NCBI GenBank assembly: GCA_010909165.1
Contig: MU008160.1
Span: 1,302,001-1,366,000, forward strand
DNA: 64,000 nt
Reading direction: 5' to 3'
Source of the DNA: Anthoceros angustus
Lineage: Eukaryota > Streptophyta > Anthocerotopsida > Anthocerotales > Anthocerotaceae
This document shows, one piece after another, positions 31,185-41,739 of this stretch. Numbering within the stretch: the stretch's first letter is position 1; each line of letters starts with the position of its first letter. A program made the position numbers and the translations under genes. The notes under the pieces are model-generated. The model had not been told where the DNA came from, ran no database searches, and was given only the letters and a program-made list of their open reading frames with translations.

Positions 31185-33188
31185 CTAGCCAACAGGCCTA
31201 GATCCCAAGAAGAGGGCAACTGCTGTGAGGAGCAGCAGTGGCCACCTTCCTCCTGGCACCAATGCGCTTTGCTGATGTTCCTCCACCCTGACAGAGACGA
31301 AATAGTCGACAGCACGAAAAGCTTGAAGCAACACGAAACAAGGCGCAGGACAGGAGGAAGAGAGAAAGATGCCGCTCACCTTCGACAGTAGCGATGACGC
31401 CAGGCCATGATGGGAGGGAGAAGCCCAAAGAGGAAGCAGTTGGCATAAACTCCTGCAAACGTGAGAGCAGCTTGGAAGGCTGTGGGGCAGAGGACAGCCA
31501 CAGCAGCCGGGGGAGCCAAGGCCAGAGCCAGGCTAGCCAGAAACAGAGTCCGGGAAGATGGGGCCTCGGTGGTGGAAGCTGAGGATGATGGGTCGGCTCC
31601 CACGGCTAAGTGGTGAAGGAGAGAGGCTGTGTCTGCAAGCTGTTTGGGAAAGCTGAGGGAGTATCCGATGAGGGTTGTTCCCAGGGCGGAGAATGCGAAG
31701 GCCTGAACTACAGGAGCTGCAGAAGAGCTCACGGAGAGCAGCAAGGCGATGGGGTCCAGCTTAGAGGTGGTTGGAACATGGGCAGAGGACAGCCACAGCA
31801 GCCGGGGAGCCAAGGCCAGAGCCAGGCTAGCCAGAAACAGAGTCCGGGAAGATGGGGCCTCAGTGGTGGAAGCTGAGGATGATGGGTCGGCTCCCACGGC
31901 TAAGTGGTGAAGGAGAGAGGCTGTGTCTGCAAGCTGTTTGGGAAAGCTGAGGGAGTATCCGATGAGGGTTGTTCCCAGGGCGGAGAATGCGAAGGCCTGA
32001 ACTACAGGAGCTGCAGAAGAGCTCACGGAGAGCAGCAAGGCGATGGGGTCCAGCTTAGAGGTGGTTGGAACATGGGCAGAGAGGATGTGGATGACTGTGT
32101 TCCATGCCAGCACCATGGCCAGAGGTACTGCTCCTCCGCACAGAATGGCTGTACGAGCATCTTGGGGCCTGCCTCCAACCACCTTGCACACCAGCGGCGT
32201 GATCACATGAAAGCCCAGGGTGAGCACTGTGACAGGCGCAGCGAGCAGCATGGCCTCTGACGTCCACACCCCCCGGCTCAGGGCTGCGGGAAGCAGGTGC
32301 TGCCCAGCCCGGATTCCCACTGCAACGAGGGACGTGATGGAGGCTAGCATGAGCACGCAGAGCAGCCTGTTGAGCAGGTCTACAGCCGTGAAGGATCCCA
32401 GGCCCACACTGGCTGCAACCACCCCCGGGCTCAGCAAGCACATCACCGCCCACGGCATCCCCTTGAGCCAGGTGGACAGCACAGATCCCAGGCCTGCCAT
32501 GCACGCCACAAGCAGAGCATAGTTGAGCGTGGCGTATACCGCCGACACTAGCACCGCTCCTGCTTTCCCCAGCGTCCTCTCTGCCAACCCTGCGGGCCAT
32601 CACCACACAAGCTTATCTCAGGGGGCGGCCTCCAGGATCAGAAATGCAGGAGCTCCATCTACACCGAGCTCCCCAAGACTTGCCTGCAAAGCTCACCTCG
32701 CTGCCCCCAGTCTCCTCCATCACAGCATAGCTCAGCTCCGCCACCAGCAGGATGGACGCCATCACGTAGGCCCAGGCACCCAGAATGGCGGCTGTGGATG
32801 GCACCAGCCCTGCATGGAGTGTTGCAGCAGGAAGCCCCAGAATCCCAGGCCCTACCGCCGTACCCATTATGAGCCCTGTTGCCGATGCCAGCCTTCCTTT
32901 CTCCTTCTGCTTCCCCTTTCCCTTCTCCTCCCCAGCCCAAGACGCTGTGATCCTGTTCAATCCTCCCTTCCCTGCCTCATCCCTTGCCCTCCACATCCAC
33001 GCCAATGGTTGTTGCTGCTGCAGCATCCCAGCAACGTAGATTGAGCCCACAGACCGGGCAACAGCAACAGGAACAGAAACATGGCCCGTCATCTGCGTTG
33101 CCCTTGATGTGAGCGAGTCATGCTGCAAAATTGCCAAGCTCGAAGGGCAAGGGCTATTCAAACCTGCCGCTCGTGCACTGAACGGCAT
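31185..33188 (-). CDS. Tryptophan/tyrosine permease-family transporter (plastid-type)
   Basis: Three exons (32697-33188, about 31380-32578, 31185-31287) give about 597 residues. The N-terminus is long, basic and transit-like. Then come the family signature SATGLIMGTAVGPGILGLP and a series of hydrophobic helices (for example VLVSAVYATLNYALLVACMA), ending in a short helix (PLLLLTAVALFLG). Known: the family (bacterial TyrP/Mtr; plant tyrosine-specific transport protein-like) carries aromatic amino acids by proton symport, and plant members are predicted in plastid envelopes. A 294/295-bp segment is tandemly duplicated in exon 2, inserting 98 residues in frame, so the protein has extra helices. 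Without it the length is about 499. The exon 2 acceptor is not certain. Confidence 0.8.
31487..32075. repeat. Near-identical 294/295-bp tandem duplication in the permease exon
   Basis: Units are 31487-31781 and 31782-32075. They differ by one G in a homopolymer (five versus four) and at least one substitution. The duplication keeps the frame, so the ORF stays open. Confidence 0.9.
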
Positions 33189-33802
33189 CTTGGGCTCAGA
33201 GGACCTAACAACTTACAAGCAGTGCAGGGGACAGTCGAGACCCCGATCCAGGGAATGGAAATTGGGTCGCTGCTGAAGAAACAAGGCCAGACGGGCAAGG
33301 CAGAGGAATTTGAATCTTGGGAAAAGGGCAAGAAGTGCCGAGAAAAGGGCGGCGGAAGATGACGAATTCAAAGCCAGCCGGAATTCAAAAATATCGCAGC
33401 ATCTCTCTCCGCAAGTGCTATAAAGCTGACAGGAGGAAGGGAGCGGATAACAGAAGGACGAGTCCGGTTCCGCGCTGTGAGCTACAGGAGAGAGGAGGCG
33501 GAGTAGGAGGAGGAGTGTCTTGGAATGGGTTTCCGCCGGATCGCATCCAGAACGTGGCTACAGTGCTGATGAGGTGACGCCGGAGGATGCATAGCAGGGA
33601 AGGGATGGACACTGGCGGAAGGAGGATGGACAGATGTGGCAGGGGCGGCTGATCCAGAGCACTGGTTGGTGTAGCAGATGGAGCAGCAGTGCGGCAGTTT
33701 GGAAGTGCCGGGATGGTATACCCATGCCGCGATTTGCATGTGAGGGTGCAGGCTCCGGCTCTGGATTTGGCTCCTGGGCTGCTGCTGTCTTGAGTTGGGT
33801 GG
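33189..33802. promoter_or_regulatory. Divergent promoter region
   Basis: About 600 bp between the permease start (minus) and the unrecognised gene (plus). No coding motif seen. Confidence 0.4.
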
Positions 33803-35873
33803 ATGGAACAGTGGAAGCTCATGTTGGAGGCGCACAATTGTGGGTTGCTCCGCTCCAGCATGTTGTGGAGGCACAGCAGGGTGCACGGAGCTGATGCTGA
33901 TGAAGTGCTGTGCAGGCAGCGCAACAACAGCAGCAGCGCTGAAGGTGCCAGAGGCACTGTGGTGCACCTGTACAATGTGCTGAAGCAGCGGGTGCAGCAG
34001 GCTGCCCAGACGCAGGTTGCTCCTTCCCACCGGAAAGCGGGCAGGGGCTCTTTGCCCCAGCATTCGCCCTTGCCGGTGCGGCAGGTTGGTTGGAATCTTC
34101 CCCTTCTGCTCCTGCTGTATCTGCTGCTTCTGCTGTGTTTGGTTGGGCTGATGAGGATTTGCTCACGGAGATTTCTTCTACCGTGGCTGCCCCCCTTCCT
34201 CAGGTTCAGGTGGAAGATGCTAATAGCAGCAATGTGCCCCCCGGGCCTTGTTATCCTGCTCCCGTGCAATTGCAGCCTCAGATTTATCCTACCGACTCTC
34301 AGCACGCCCATCAGTCCGCTCCAGTTAAGCAGCAACAACAGCTTGTGTCCCCGCCGTCGGTGAATTCGAAGCCCTCGCTGGAATCGTCGCCATCCGACGC
34401 TGAAGAGAGTGCATCCCTGGCGGATTTCTATAGCATAGACTGGACCCCGAAGGAGTTCTACGTCAAGTTCAGACAGCAACTAAATGGCTACCAAGTGGCA
34501 GCCAATTTCGAGGTGACTCTCTTTTTCTGGTTGTTGGTACAACGCATCTTTGGTTTTCTTGACAGTGTGATTTGGGGATGGCATCATAGAGAGCATCATT
34601 AACTGTCCTTAGCATCCTACTTTAAGTATGCCACGAACAAAAAGTAGCAATCAGCATCACTGAGCAGGGAGATGACCATGACGACCTGTTGAGCAAGCCA
34701 GTAGGTCCACCTTGTTTAGCTAGTCGCATTTCTTGCTTGCCTGCTTTCGTGTTCTGTTCTGATCTCTTCTACACTTGTCAGCACAGAAGATAAAGCTAGT
34801 CTTTATCCATGTTGGAGAATGCCAGGAGAACGAGACGCCCTTCTGAAATTTGCTGACATGGAGGTCCGGATTAGTGGAACGAGCTTGTGCTTGTGTGTTT
34901 ATCCTAATGAACTGGGTATTCTGCAGATCCAACGTTTCGAAAAATCAGGCATTTCTGATGGTACCAGCTCGCCACATCAAGTTTCTCTCTTTGGCTACCA
35001 GGTCAATTTGATCTCTAATAACCTAGTTCTTATGTGAAATGGTGTAATCTAAGAAACCTGTACATCTTTATCATATGCTACTTGTCTTCTCTGCCCTTCC
35101 CCTCCCTTGGAGCACGGCCCTGGCTCCCGTCCCAACCGTCCTAGATCACGATGGGTTCCAAATGCAAGTCCCCTTCATGCATCATAGCTGTCGGCCGAGT
35201 TGTACCTTGTAGGCTAGATAGCATGAGGACTTTGTTGTGAATGGAACTAACCAAGTGCAGGACAGTTTGACGGTGTGCAGGCGCATGGATGCAACACCAA
35301 GCTGGTGCTCAAACCACTAGGGGATGACAGGATGTGGAAAATCATCTGCGAACCTAAGCAGCATGATATCCGATTTCTGACTAAGAAGATTCCTGTTGGC
35401 CCTCTCTTCAATTTGCAGGTGGGCGAATCCTGTGATACATTCACATTTTAGAATCGTCCACAGGCGATTGTTTGTCCCGCATCTCATTCTCATTGACTGT
35501 GTCGTCCAGTTAGGAGTCGGACACGATTATCAAAGCAACGTAACGGGATGGACGTGGAAGGTGACCACGTCGCTAGGAGGTTGTTCTGCATCGCAGGTTC
35601 AGCGCAAGACGCTGTTCCCCATGTGCCCTGGTCTTGATTTTCGACTTGTGTGGAACGCGGAGTACCAATTCCCTGCAGTGCATGGGTAAGCTTCTTCGCT
35701 TCTTCCCTGTCATGCTTCGCCCCGTTCCACTTCTGTCAGAATGTAACCACACTGACCGAAACATCTGCTGGTACAGAGGCTTAGGAAGCGGTGATCCCGA
35801 GGTAGGAATGGATTTAGGTCACTTGTATGCATCCGTGGAGAAGCTGGAGGCAATAGTTACACGATGCAGTTGA
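33803..35873 (+). CDS. Unrecognised multi-exon plant protein
   Basis: Not identified. Likely exons: about 33803-34512 (with a frame change near 34080, from ...SLPQHSPLPVRQ to AGWLESSPSAP), one ending at 34960 with an unclear start near 34790-34830, then 35261-35418, 35510-35685 and 35777-35873. The last three join in phase and read GQFDGVQAHGCNTKLVLKPL, LGVGHDYQSNVTGWTWKVTT, PGLDFRLVWNAEYQFP and VGMDLGHLYASVEKLEAIVT. The first exon is Gln/Ser/Pro-rich. The C-terminal part has alternating polar and hydrophobic residues, as in beta strands, so an outer-membrane barrel-type protein is possible but only a guess. The short intron pattern and consistent phases make a real gene likely. Confidence 0.55.
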
Positions 35874-36293
35874 TTCTTTTGGACCTCTTGATTTATCAAT
35901 GTGCAATCTGGTCAACACACAAAGCACCGCCAAGAAGCTGTCCAGTTCCAAGCGTTCAAGACAAAGAACGCCGGGCCCGAAAAGCCAAGCTTGCTCTCCT
36001 CTGAGACAGCCACAGATGCTGCACGGCAAGTTCACAGCTAGCAAAATGTGGTTTGCCGCTAGATGATTATTCTTCAGTAGATATGTGAAATAGTAGCATA
36101 ATGGTAATACATAGATGACATTGCACCTATATCTCTTCCACTTCAGGCAAGGCGCTTTTCGGTCACATAGGTGATCAGTCAGCTTCTTTCCTGCACTTCG
36201 CTCACAGTTGAGCTCTGCTATCATATACAACCATGTTGGAGACTCTCCAGGTTCATGGCTACAAGCGTATGGCAAGTTCGCCTGTACAAACCG
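35874..36293. other. Convergent 3' intergenic region
   Basis: 420 bp between two stop codons. No feature recognised. Confidence 0.5.
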
Positions 36294-37862
36294 TCATCGA
36301 GACAGGTCGGAAAGGAATGTGAAGAGTTCGTCCGCAACTTCTTTCGGATACTCTTCCTGAGGCAGAAGCGCACCTGGTATTTCCACATACTTGGTAACGC
36401 CTTTCACCCCTTGCAAAGCCTCCATTTCAGCCTTGGACCTGCGAGGACTCTTCCTGGAGGATAGCACCAGCGTCGGCACCTTGCCATCTAGCTCAGCAAA
36501 CAGTGAGATGAACTCCTCCCTGGTCCGCGTGGGATCCAGCTGGCCAGTCAAGAACGACGCTGGCGCGTACCGAGCACCGTCCTTCTGTGTCAACTGCACA
36601 CCCTTCTCGATGACGGCAGGAGACACGTTGTCTGCCTCGGCATACACGTGAGTCAGATACTGCAGCTTGATGTTCTTCTTGCTGCTCAGCACGTACCTAT
36701 ACATGGCCCAGCCAACCCCGGGAGAGCGAAGAGTTCCCCTCAGAGCCCCGTATCTGTACAGGCAAACAGCAGCCAACAGCATGAGACCCGATACAGTCTT
36801 GGTCACATCCATTCGCAACCAACGAAACCCTGAAGAAGGCACGCACCTCCCTTCCATGGTGGAGTCTCGGCCAAACACGATGGGAAGAGGGCCGGCCCAG
36901 GTGGGAGCCACAGCGGCCACAGCACTGGCCTTGATGACACCATTGCTCACAGCCTTGACTGCTATGCTTGCTCCATGGCCAGCCCCAATAATGACGGGAG
37001 CCTCATCTGCACAGCAAAGGTGTTCTTAAACCCTAACGCTTCCAAGACTTGCTCGCTCAGAGATGTGAGCAGAAAAAACAAACCGGCGCCTGGAAAGTAT
37101 GACAGATCCATCAAGAACCGAATTCCCCGAAGACTCCAAACCTTTTGTCGACGATGCAAGAGGACCATCGGAAGCAGACACGAAATCCCTGAGAAACCGC
37201 TCCATGATGTCGTAGGTGTACTCAAGCGGGGGCCGGTCCGAGTCTCCCAGCCCTGGCCAGTCCACCACAACCGCTCTCCACGATCCGCCATCCCTGCTCA
37301 CCAGATCCCTCACAACAGCGCTCCACTCACCCGTGTAGCTCACATCCGAGATGGTAGTGAGGAAGAGCACGTCCCGCACCGGGCGGGCGTAGCCGGCGGA
37401 CTTCACGTGCTCTACGAAGTGAATTTTCAGGGCGTCATCACCGTCCCTCCACACCCACGTCCCGGGCCGCAGCTGCGTTGCATCTACGTCGTGTTAGAGG
37501 AAGACACAGTGCAGAATTGCAGTGTCAGAGGCTGGCAGAGGAGGAATTCATGCCCTGCCGCACACCCTGACTCACCTTCGCGGCGGAGTCGGCTGTATCC
37601 ACTGCAGCTGCCTGCGATCTCACGCCCCGGCTCGCGCACCTGCCGGAGCCTGACCAATTCGCGGTGGAAAAGCGGTTCGGTGATGCTGATGCAAGAAATG
37701 CGGACCGCAGACTAGGCCCCGACCCCTCGCAGAATGCCGGGATTGGAGACGATCTGGTGCAGGGTGCAGCAAGCGAAGCATGAGCGGCAGGGATCCAGCC
37801 CCGGCGCAGAGAGAAGTGTGGGCAGCGACCCACTTGCTGCCGGCACTGGTGCTGGTAGCCAT
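36294..37862 (-). CDS. Plastid alpha/beta-hydrolase-like protein, exon 1 frame off by one base
   Basis: Exons 37576-37862, 37142-37472, 36847-37006 and 36294-36753 join in phase except exon 1, which is 287 bp; the duplicate has 288. The missing base is a G in a run near 37791. Seen: a Ser/Arg-rich transit-like N-terminus, an oxyanion-side block (VVVDWPGLGDSDRP), and the nucleophile-elbow region PVIIGAGHGASIAVKA. The usual G-x-S-x-G serine is absent from the elbow. A later block reads EIPGALLPQEEYPKEVADEL. Length about 411 residues. Known: some plant plastid alpha/beta-hydrolase-fold proteins have lost the catalytic serine, so enzymatic activity is uncertain. The gene overlaps unit 1 of the 2-kb tandem duplication. 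A degenerate gypsy integrase fragment lies in place of a normal promoter region. Confidence 0.75.
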
Positions 37863-38054
37863 GGCGGCCGCAGCTGCACGAGAACCAGCGAGGCGACACT
37901 CGCCATTGGCAACTCCTTCCTTCGATGGACAGTTTTTCTGGCTCTGCGATTATGCGTACTGTTAGACAACCATACAGTCAAGGGTAAAACAAACTCCTTC
38001 ACTTGGTACGAGGTGGAGAAAGTCCAGCCACCGAGTTTGGTGCACACTAAGCAC

Positions 38055-38637
38055 CGAGTATATCCTCTAAAACTTGATTAGCTCGCTCCGTAGCACCATC
38101 CGTCTGAGGATAAAAGGCAGTAGACATACAGATCTTGGCAGCTTGGTGCCAAGACCACAATGAACCGCTTGCGAAGACTGAACCGCTTGCCGGGACGTAA
38201 ACTGGAATCATGATCGCTCACAAGAGAGCGAGGAGGCCATGGGCACGATAAACCACTTTCCGAATAAGTCGCAGCTTTGTTCAAGAGAGCATGTCTCAAG
38301 AGGGAGGCAAGGAGCACTTGATGAGTAAGCTTATTCGTGAAGACCAAAGAACGCATCAAAGCGATGGCATTGCGAGGCAATCCGTTATGAAGTCAAGTGT
38401 GACTTGCTCCCGAGCGATAAAAGGGACGGCAAGGGTTGGAGCAGCGGCAAGGCGTTGGTGACAAGCTTTGTTGCATTGGCATAAGTTGCAAAGGAGGACA
38501 TAATCTCGGACGCCCCGATTGAGCTGAGGCCAAAAATAGAGCCGATTGAGAGTGGTAGTAGTAAGATTTATGACCAGATGGAACATCGTGGGCTTCGTAA
38601 ATCAAAGCCCGCAAATATGGGGAACTTAAGGGATGTC
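38055..38637 (-). pseudogene. Ty3/gypsy integrase fragment (unit 1)
   Basis: Minus-strand frames give LRALIYEAHDVPSGHKS, then TTLNRLYFWPQLNRGVRDYV with the H2C2 zinc-binding cysteines (CNLCQCNK), TLDFITDC (first catalytic Asp), LVSDHDS (second Asp) and STAFYPQTDGATERANQVL (catalytic Glu). At least three frameshifts. This is the integrase of a gypsy element, upstream of the hydrolase gene in its transcription direction. Confidence 0.85.
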
Positions 38638-39833
38638 ATACTGCAGCTTGATGTTCTTCTTGCTGCTCAGCACGTACCTATACATGGCCAGCCAACCCGG
38701 GAGAGCGAAGAGTTCCCCTCAGAGCCCCGTATCTGTACAGGCAAACAGCAGCCAACAGCATGAGACCCGATACAGTCTTGGTCACATCCATTCGCAACCA
38801 ACGAAACCCTGAAGAAGGCACCTCCCTTCCATGGTGGAGTCTCGGCCAAACACGATGGGAAGAGGGCCGGCCCAGGTGGGAGCCACAGCGGCCACAGCAC
38901 TGGCCTTGATGACACCATTGCTCACAGCCTTGACTGCTATGCTTGCTCCATGGCCAGCCCCAATAATGACGGAGCCTCATCTGCACAGCAAAGGTGTTCT
39001 TAAACCCTAACGCTTCCAAGACTTGCTCGCTCAGAGATGTGAGCAGAAAAAACAAACCGGCGCCTGGAAAGTATGACAGATCCATCAAGAACCGAATTCC
39101 CAAGACTCCAAACCTTTTGTCGACGATGCAAGAGGACCATCGGAAGCAGACACGAAATCCCTGAGAAACCGCTCCATGATGTCGTAGGTGTACTCAAGCG
39201 GGGCCGGTCCGAGTCTCCCAGCCCTGGCCAGTCCACCACAACCGCTCTCCACGATCCGCCATCCCTGCTCACCAGATCCTCACAACAGCGCTCCACTCAC
39301 CCGTGTAGCTCACATCCGAGATGGTAGTGAGGAAGAGCACGTCCTGCACCGGGCGGGCGTAGCCGGCGGACTTCACGTGCTCTACGAAGTGAATTTTCAG
39401 GGCGTCATCACCGTCCCTCCACACCCACGTCCCGGGCCGCAGCTGCGTTGCATCTACGTCGTGTTAGAGGAAGACACAGTGCAGAATTGCAGTGTCAGAG
39501 GCTGGCAGAGGAGGAATTCATGCCCTGCCGCACACCCTGACTCACCTTCGCGGCGGAGTCGGCTGTATCCACTGCAGCTGCCTGCGATCTCACGCCCCGG
39601 CTCGCGCACCTGCCGGAGCCTGACCAATTCGCGGTGGAAAAGCGGTTCGGTGATGCTGATGCAAGAAATGCGGACCGCAGACTAGGCCCCGACCCCTCGC
39701 AGAATGCCGGGATTGGAGACGATCTGGTGCAGGGTGCAGCAAGCGAAGCATGAGCGGCAGGGGATCCAGCCCCGGCGCAGAGAGAAGTGTGGGCAGCGAC
39801 CCACTTGCTGCCGGCACTGGTGCTGGTAGCCAT
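38638..39833 (-). pseudogene. 3'-truncated second copy of the alpha/beta-hydrolase gene
   Basis: It carries exons 1 to 3 and the first part of exon 4 of the gene at 36294-37862, then ends at the duplication border (ATACTGCAG). Exon 1 (39546-39833) is 288 bp and in frame here. Exon 2 has lost single bases near 39200 and 39276. The exon 3 donor has lost four bases (gtgcgtgcc to gtgcc on the minus strand). No C-terminal third is available, so it cannot make the full protein. Confidence 0.8.
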
Positions 39834-40029
39834 GGCGGCCGCAGCTGCACGAGAACCAGCGAGGGCGACACTCGCCATTGGCAACTCCTTCCTTCGATGG
39901 ACAGTTTTTCTGGCTCTGCGATTATGCGTACTGTTAGACAACCATACAGTCAAGGGTAAAACAAACTCCTTCACTTGGTACGAGGTGGAGAAAGTCCAGC
40001 CACCGAGTTTGGTGCACACTTTAGGAGCA

Positions 40030-40606
40030 CCGAGTCCTCTTAAACTTGATTAGCTCGCTCCGTAGCACCATCCGTCTGAGGATAAAAGGCAGTAGACATA
40101 CAGATCTTGGCACGCTTGGTGCCAAGACCACAATGAACCGCTTGCGAAGACTGAACCGCTTGCCGGGACGTAAACTGGAATCATGATCGCTCACAAGAGA
40201 GCGAGGAGGCCATGGGCACGATAAACCACTTTCCGAATAAGTCGCAGCTTTGTTCAAGAGAGCATGTCTCAAGAGGGAGGCAAGGAGCACTTGATGAGTA
40301 AGCTTATTCGTGAAGACCAAAGAACGCATCAAAGCGATGGCATTGCGAGGCAATCCGTTATGAAGTCAAGTGTGACTTGCTCCCGAGCGATAAAAGGGAC
40401 GGCAAGGGTTGGAGCAGCGGCAAGGCGTTGGTGACAAGCTTTGTTGCATTGGCATAAGTTGCAAAGGAGGACATAATCTCGGACGCCCCGATTGAGCTGA
40501 GGCCAAAAATAGAGCCGATTGAGAGTGGTAGTAGTAAGATTTATGACCAGATGGAACATCGTGGGCTTCGTAAATCAAAGCCCGCAAATATGGGGAACTT
40601 AAGGGA
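40030..40606 (-). pseudogene. Ty3/gypsy integrase fragment (unit 2)
   Basis: Same fragment as at 38055-38637, repeated by the tandem duplication, followed on its right by the LTR-like repeat at 40607. Confidence 0.85.
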
Positions 40607-41160
40607 TGTCATACTGCAGACACTACTGCACTTGGGTTTAGTGTTTGATTAGCATTAATTAATCTAATGACTTGTCTTTAAGTAATTAGTATTAATTAAT
40701 CTAAAGCGCTATATTAATTAAGTATTGATTAGTGTTAATGAAACATGGTTAGCAATAGCTAACGGATGGCTTTCAAGGTCACTAAGCATAGGGCAATGCA
40801 TGCAAGCCACCTCTTCATCCCACTTGAGCTTGTGGATTGCTCCTATCTATAGCAATCCTTGCGATCTTCCTTTGATGTCCTTTCATAGATGGCTGACCCC
40901 AATCTATTCTCTTTCTTTAATAAAACCAATTATTTTTCTCCCATGTGCGCTTGCATTCACATCCAATGAAGGATATCGTATGCTATGGTACGCCTCGAGG
41001 CTTGTCCATCTCCTCCACATATATATACAATGCCTGCTTTCCCATGTGCACTTTGCACTCATATCCAACGAGAGAAGATGCCAAAATCGCATATATACAT
41101 ATGTATGTAGGTTCCGCAACATGCTATTGGAAAAGCTGGTGTCCACTAGAATCTTACGAG
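40607..41160 (+). repeat. LTR-like repeat, copy 2
   Basis: It starts tgtcatac directly after ggggaacttaaggga (polypurine-like). It contains ctatctatag and an AATAAA (about 40919) and shares roughly 550 bp with 45225-45793, ending at atcttacgag. In both places the left flank is the same gypsy integrase sequence on the minus strand, so LTR and fragment moved or duplicated together. A third, diverged copy is at 3640-4079. Confidence 0.75.
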
Positions 41161-41168
41161 AATCTAGA

Positions 41169-41700
41169 CTCACTTGCTTCTTCTTCCTTAAGCTTCTCCC
41201 TCGAACTAGCTTTGCATGTCTTAGCTCTATATCCTGACGTAGTTTGGAGGTGAGTTGAAGAACAGAGAATCTACCAAGACCAAATTTTAAAGGCTATATA
41301 TGTGCGATCCCACACACCAAAATTATTATCGACTCACTTGCTTCATCCCTTGAGCTAGCTTTGCAAGGCCTAGAGCTCTATATCCTGTGACGTAGTTTGG
41401 AGGTGAGTTGAAGAACACCGAGAATCTGCCAGGACCAAATTTTAAAAGGCTATATATGTGTGATTCCACACACCAAAATTATTATCAGACTCACTTGCTT
41501 CATCCCTTGAGCTAGCTTTGCAAGGCCTAGAGCTCTATATCTTGTGACGTGTTTGGAGGTGAGTTGAAGAACACCGAGAATCTGCCAAGCCCAAATTTGT
41601 AAAAGGCTATATATGTGCGATCCCACACACCAAAATAATCATCAGACTCACTTGCTTCTTCCCTTGAGCTTTTGCCTCGAGCTAGCTTTTCAAGGCCTAG
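41169..41700. repeat. Tandem array of 157-164 bp units with TATA-like boxes
   Basis: Units begin ctcacttgctt at 41169, 41333, 41490 and 41647 (last partial). Each full unit contains tagctctatat and aaggctatatatgtg, so the array presents a regularly spaced series of TATA-like motifs. Noncoding. Confidence 0.85.
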
Positions 41701-41739
41701 AGCTCTATATCCTGTGGTCGGAGTGGGTAGCTATCGGAG

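Larger units (their letters stand above)
36657..40619. repeat. Tandem duplication of about 1.98 kb (hydrolase gene part plus gypsy fragment)
   Basis: Unit 1 is 36657-38637 and unit 2 is 38638-40610. The motif ATACTGCAG occurs at the start of each unit and again at the end of unit 2 (40611-40619). Units are nearly identical; by eye most differences are one-base gains or losses in homopolymers (for example cggggg/cgggg, tccct/tcct). Recent microhomology-mediated duplication and assembly artefact both fit. Confidence 0.9.
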
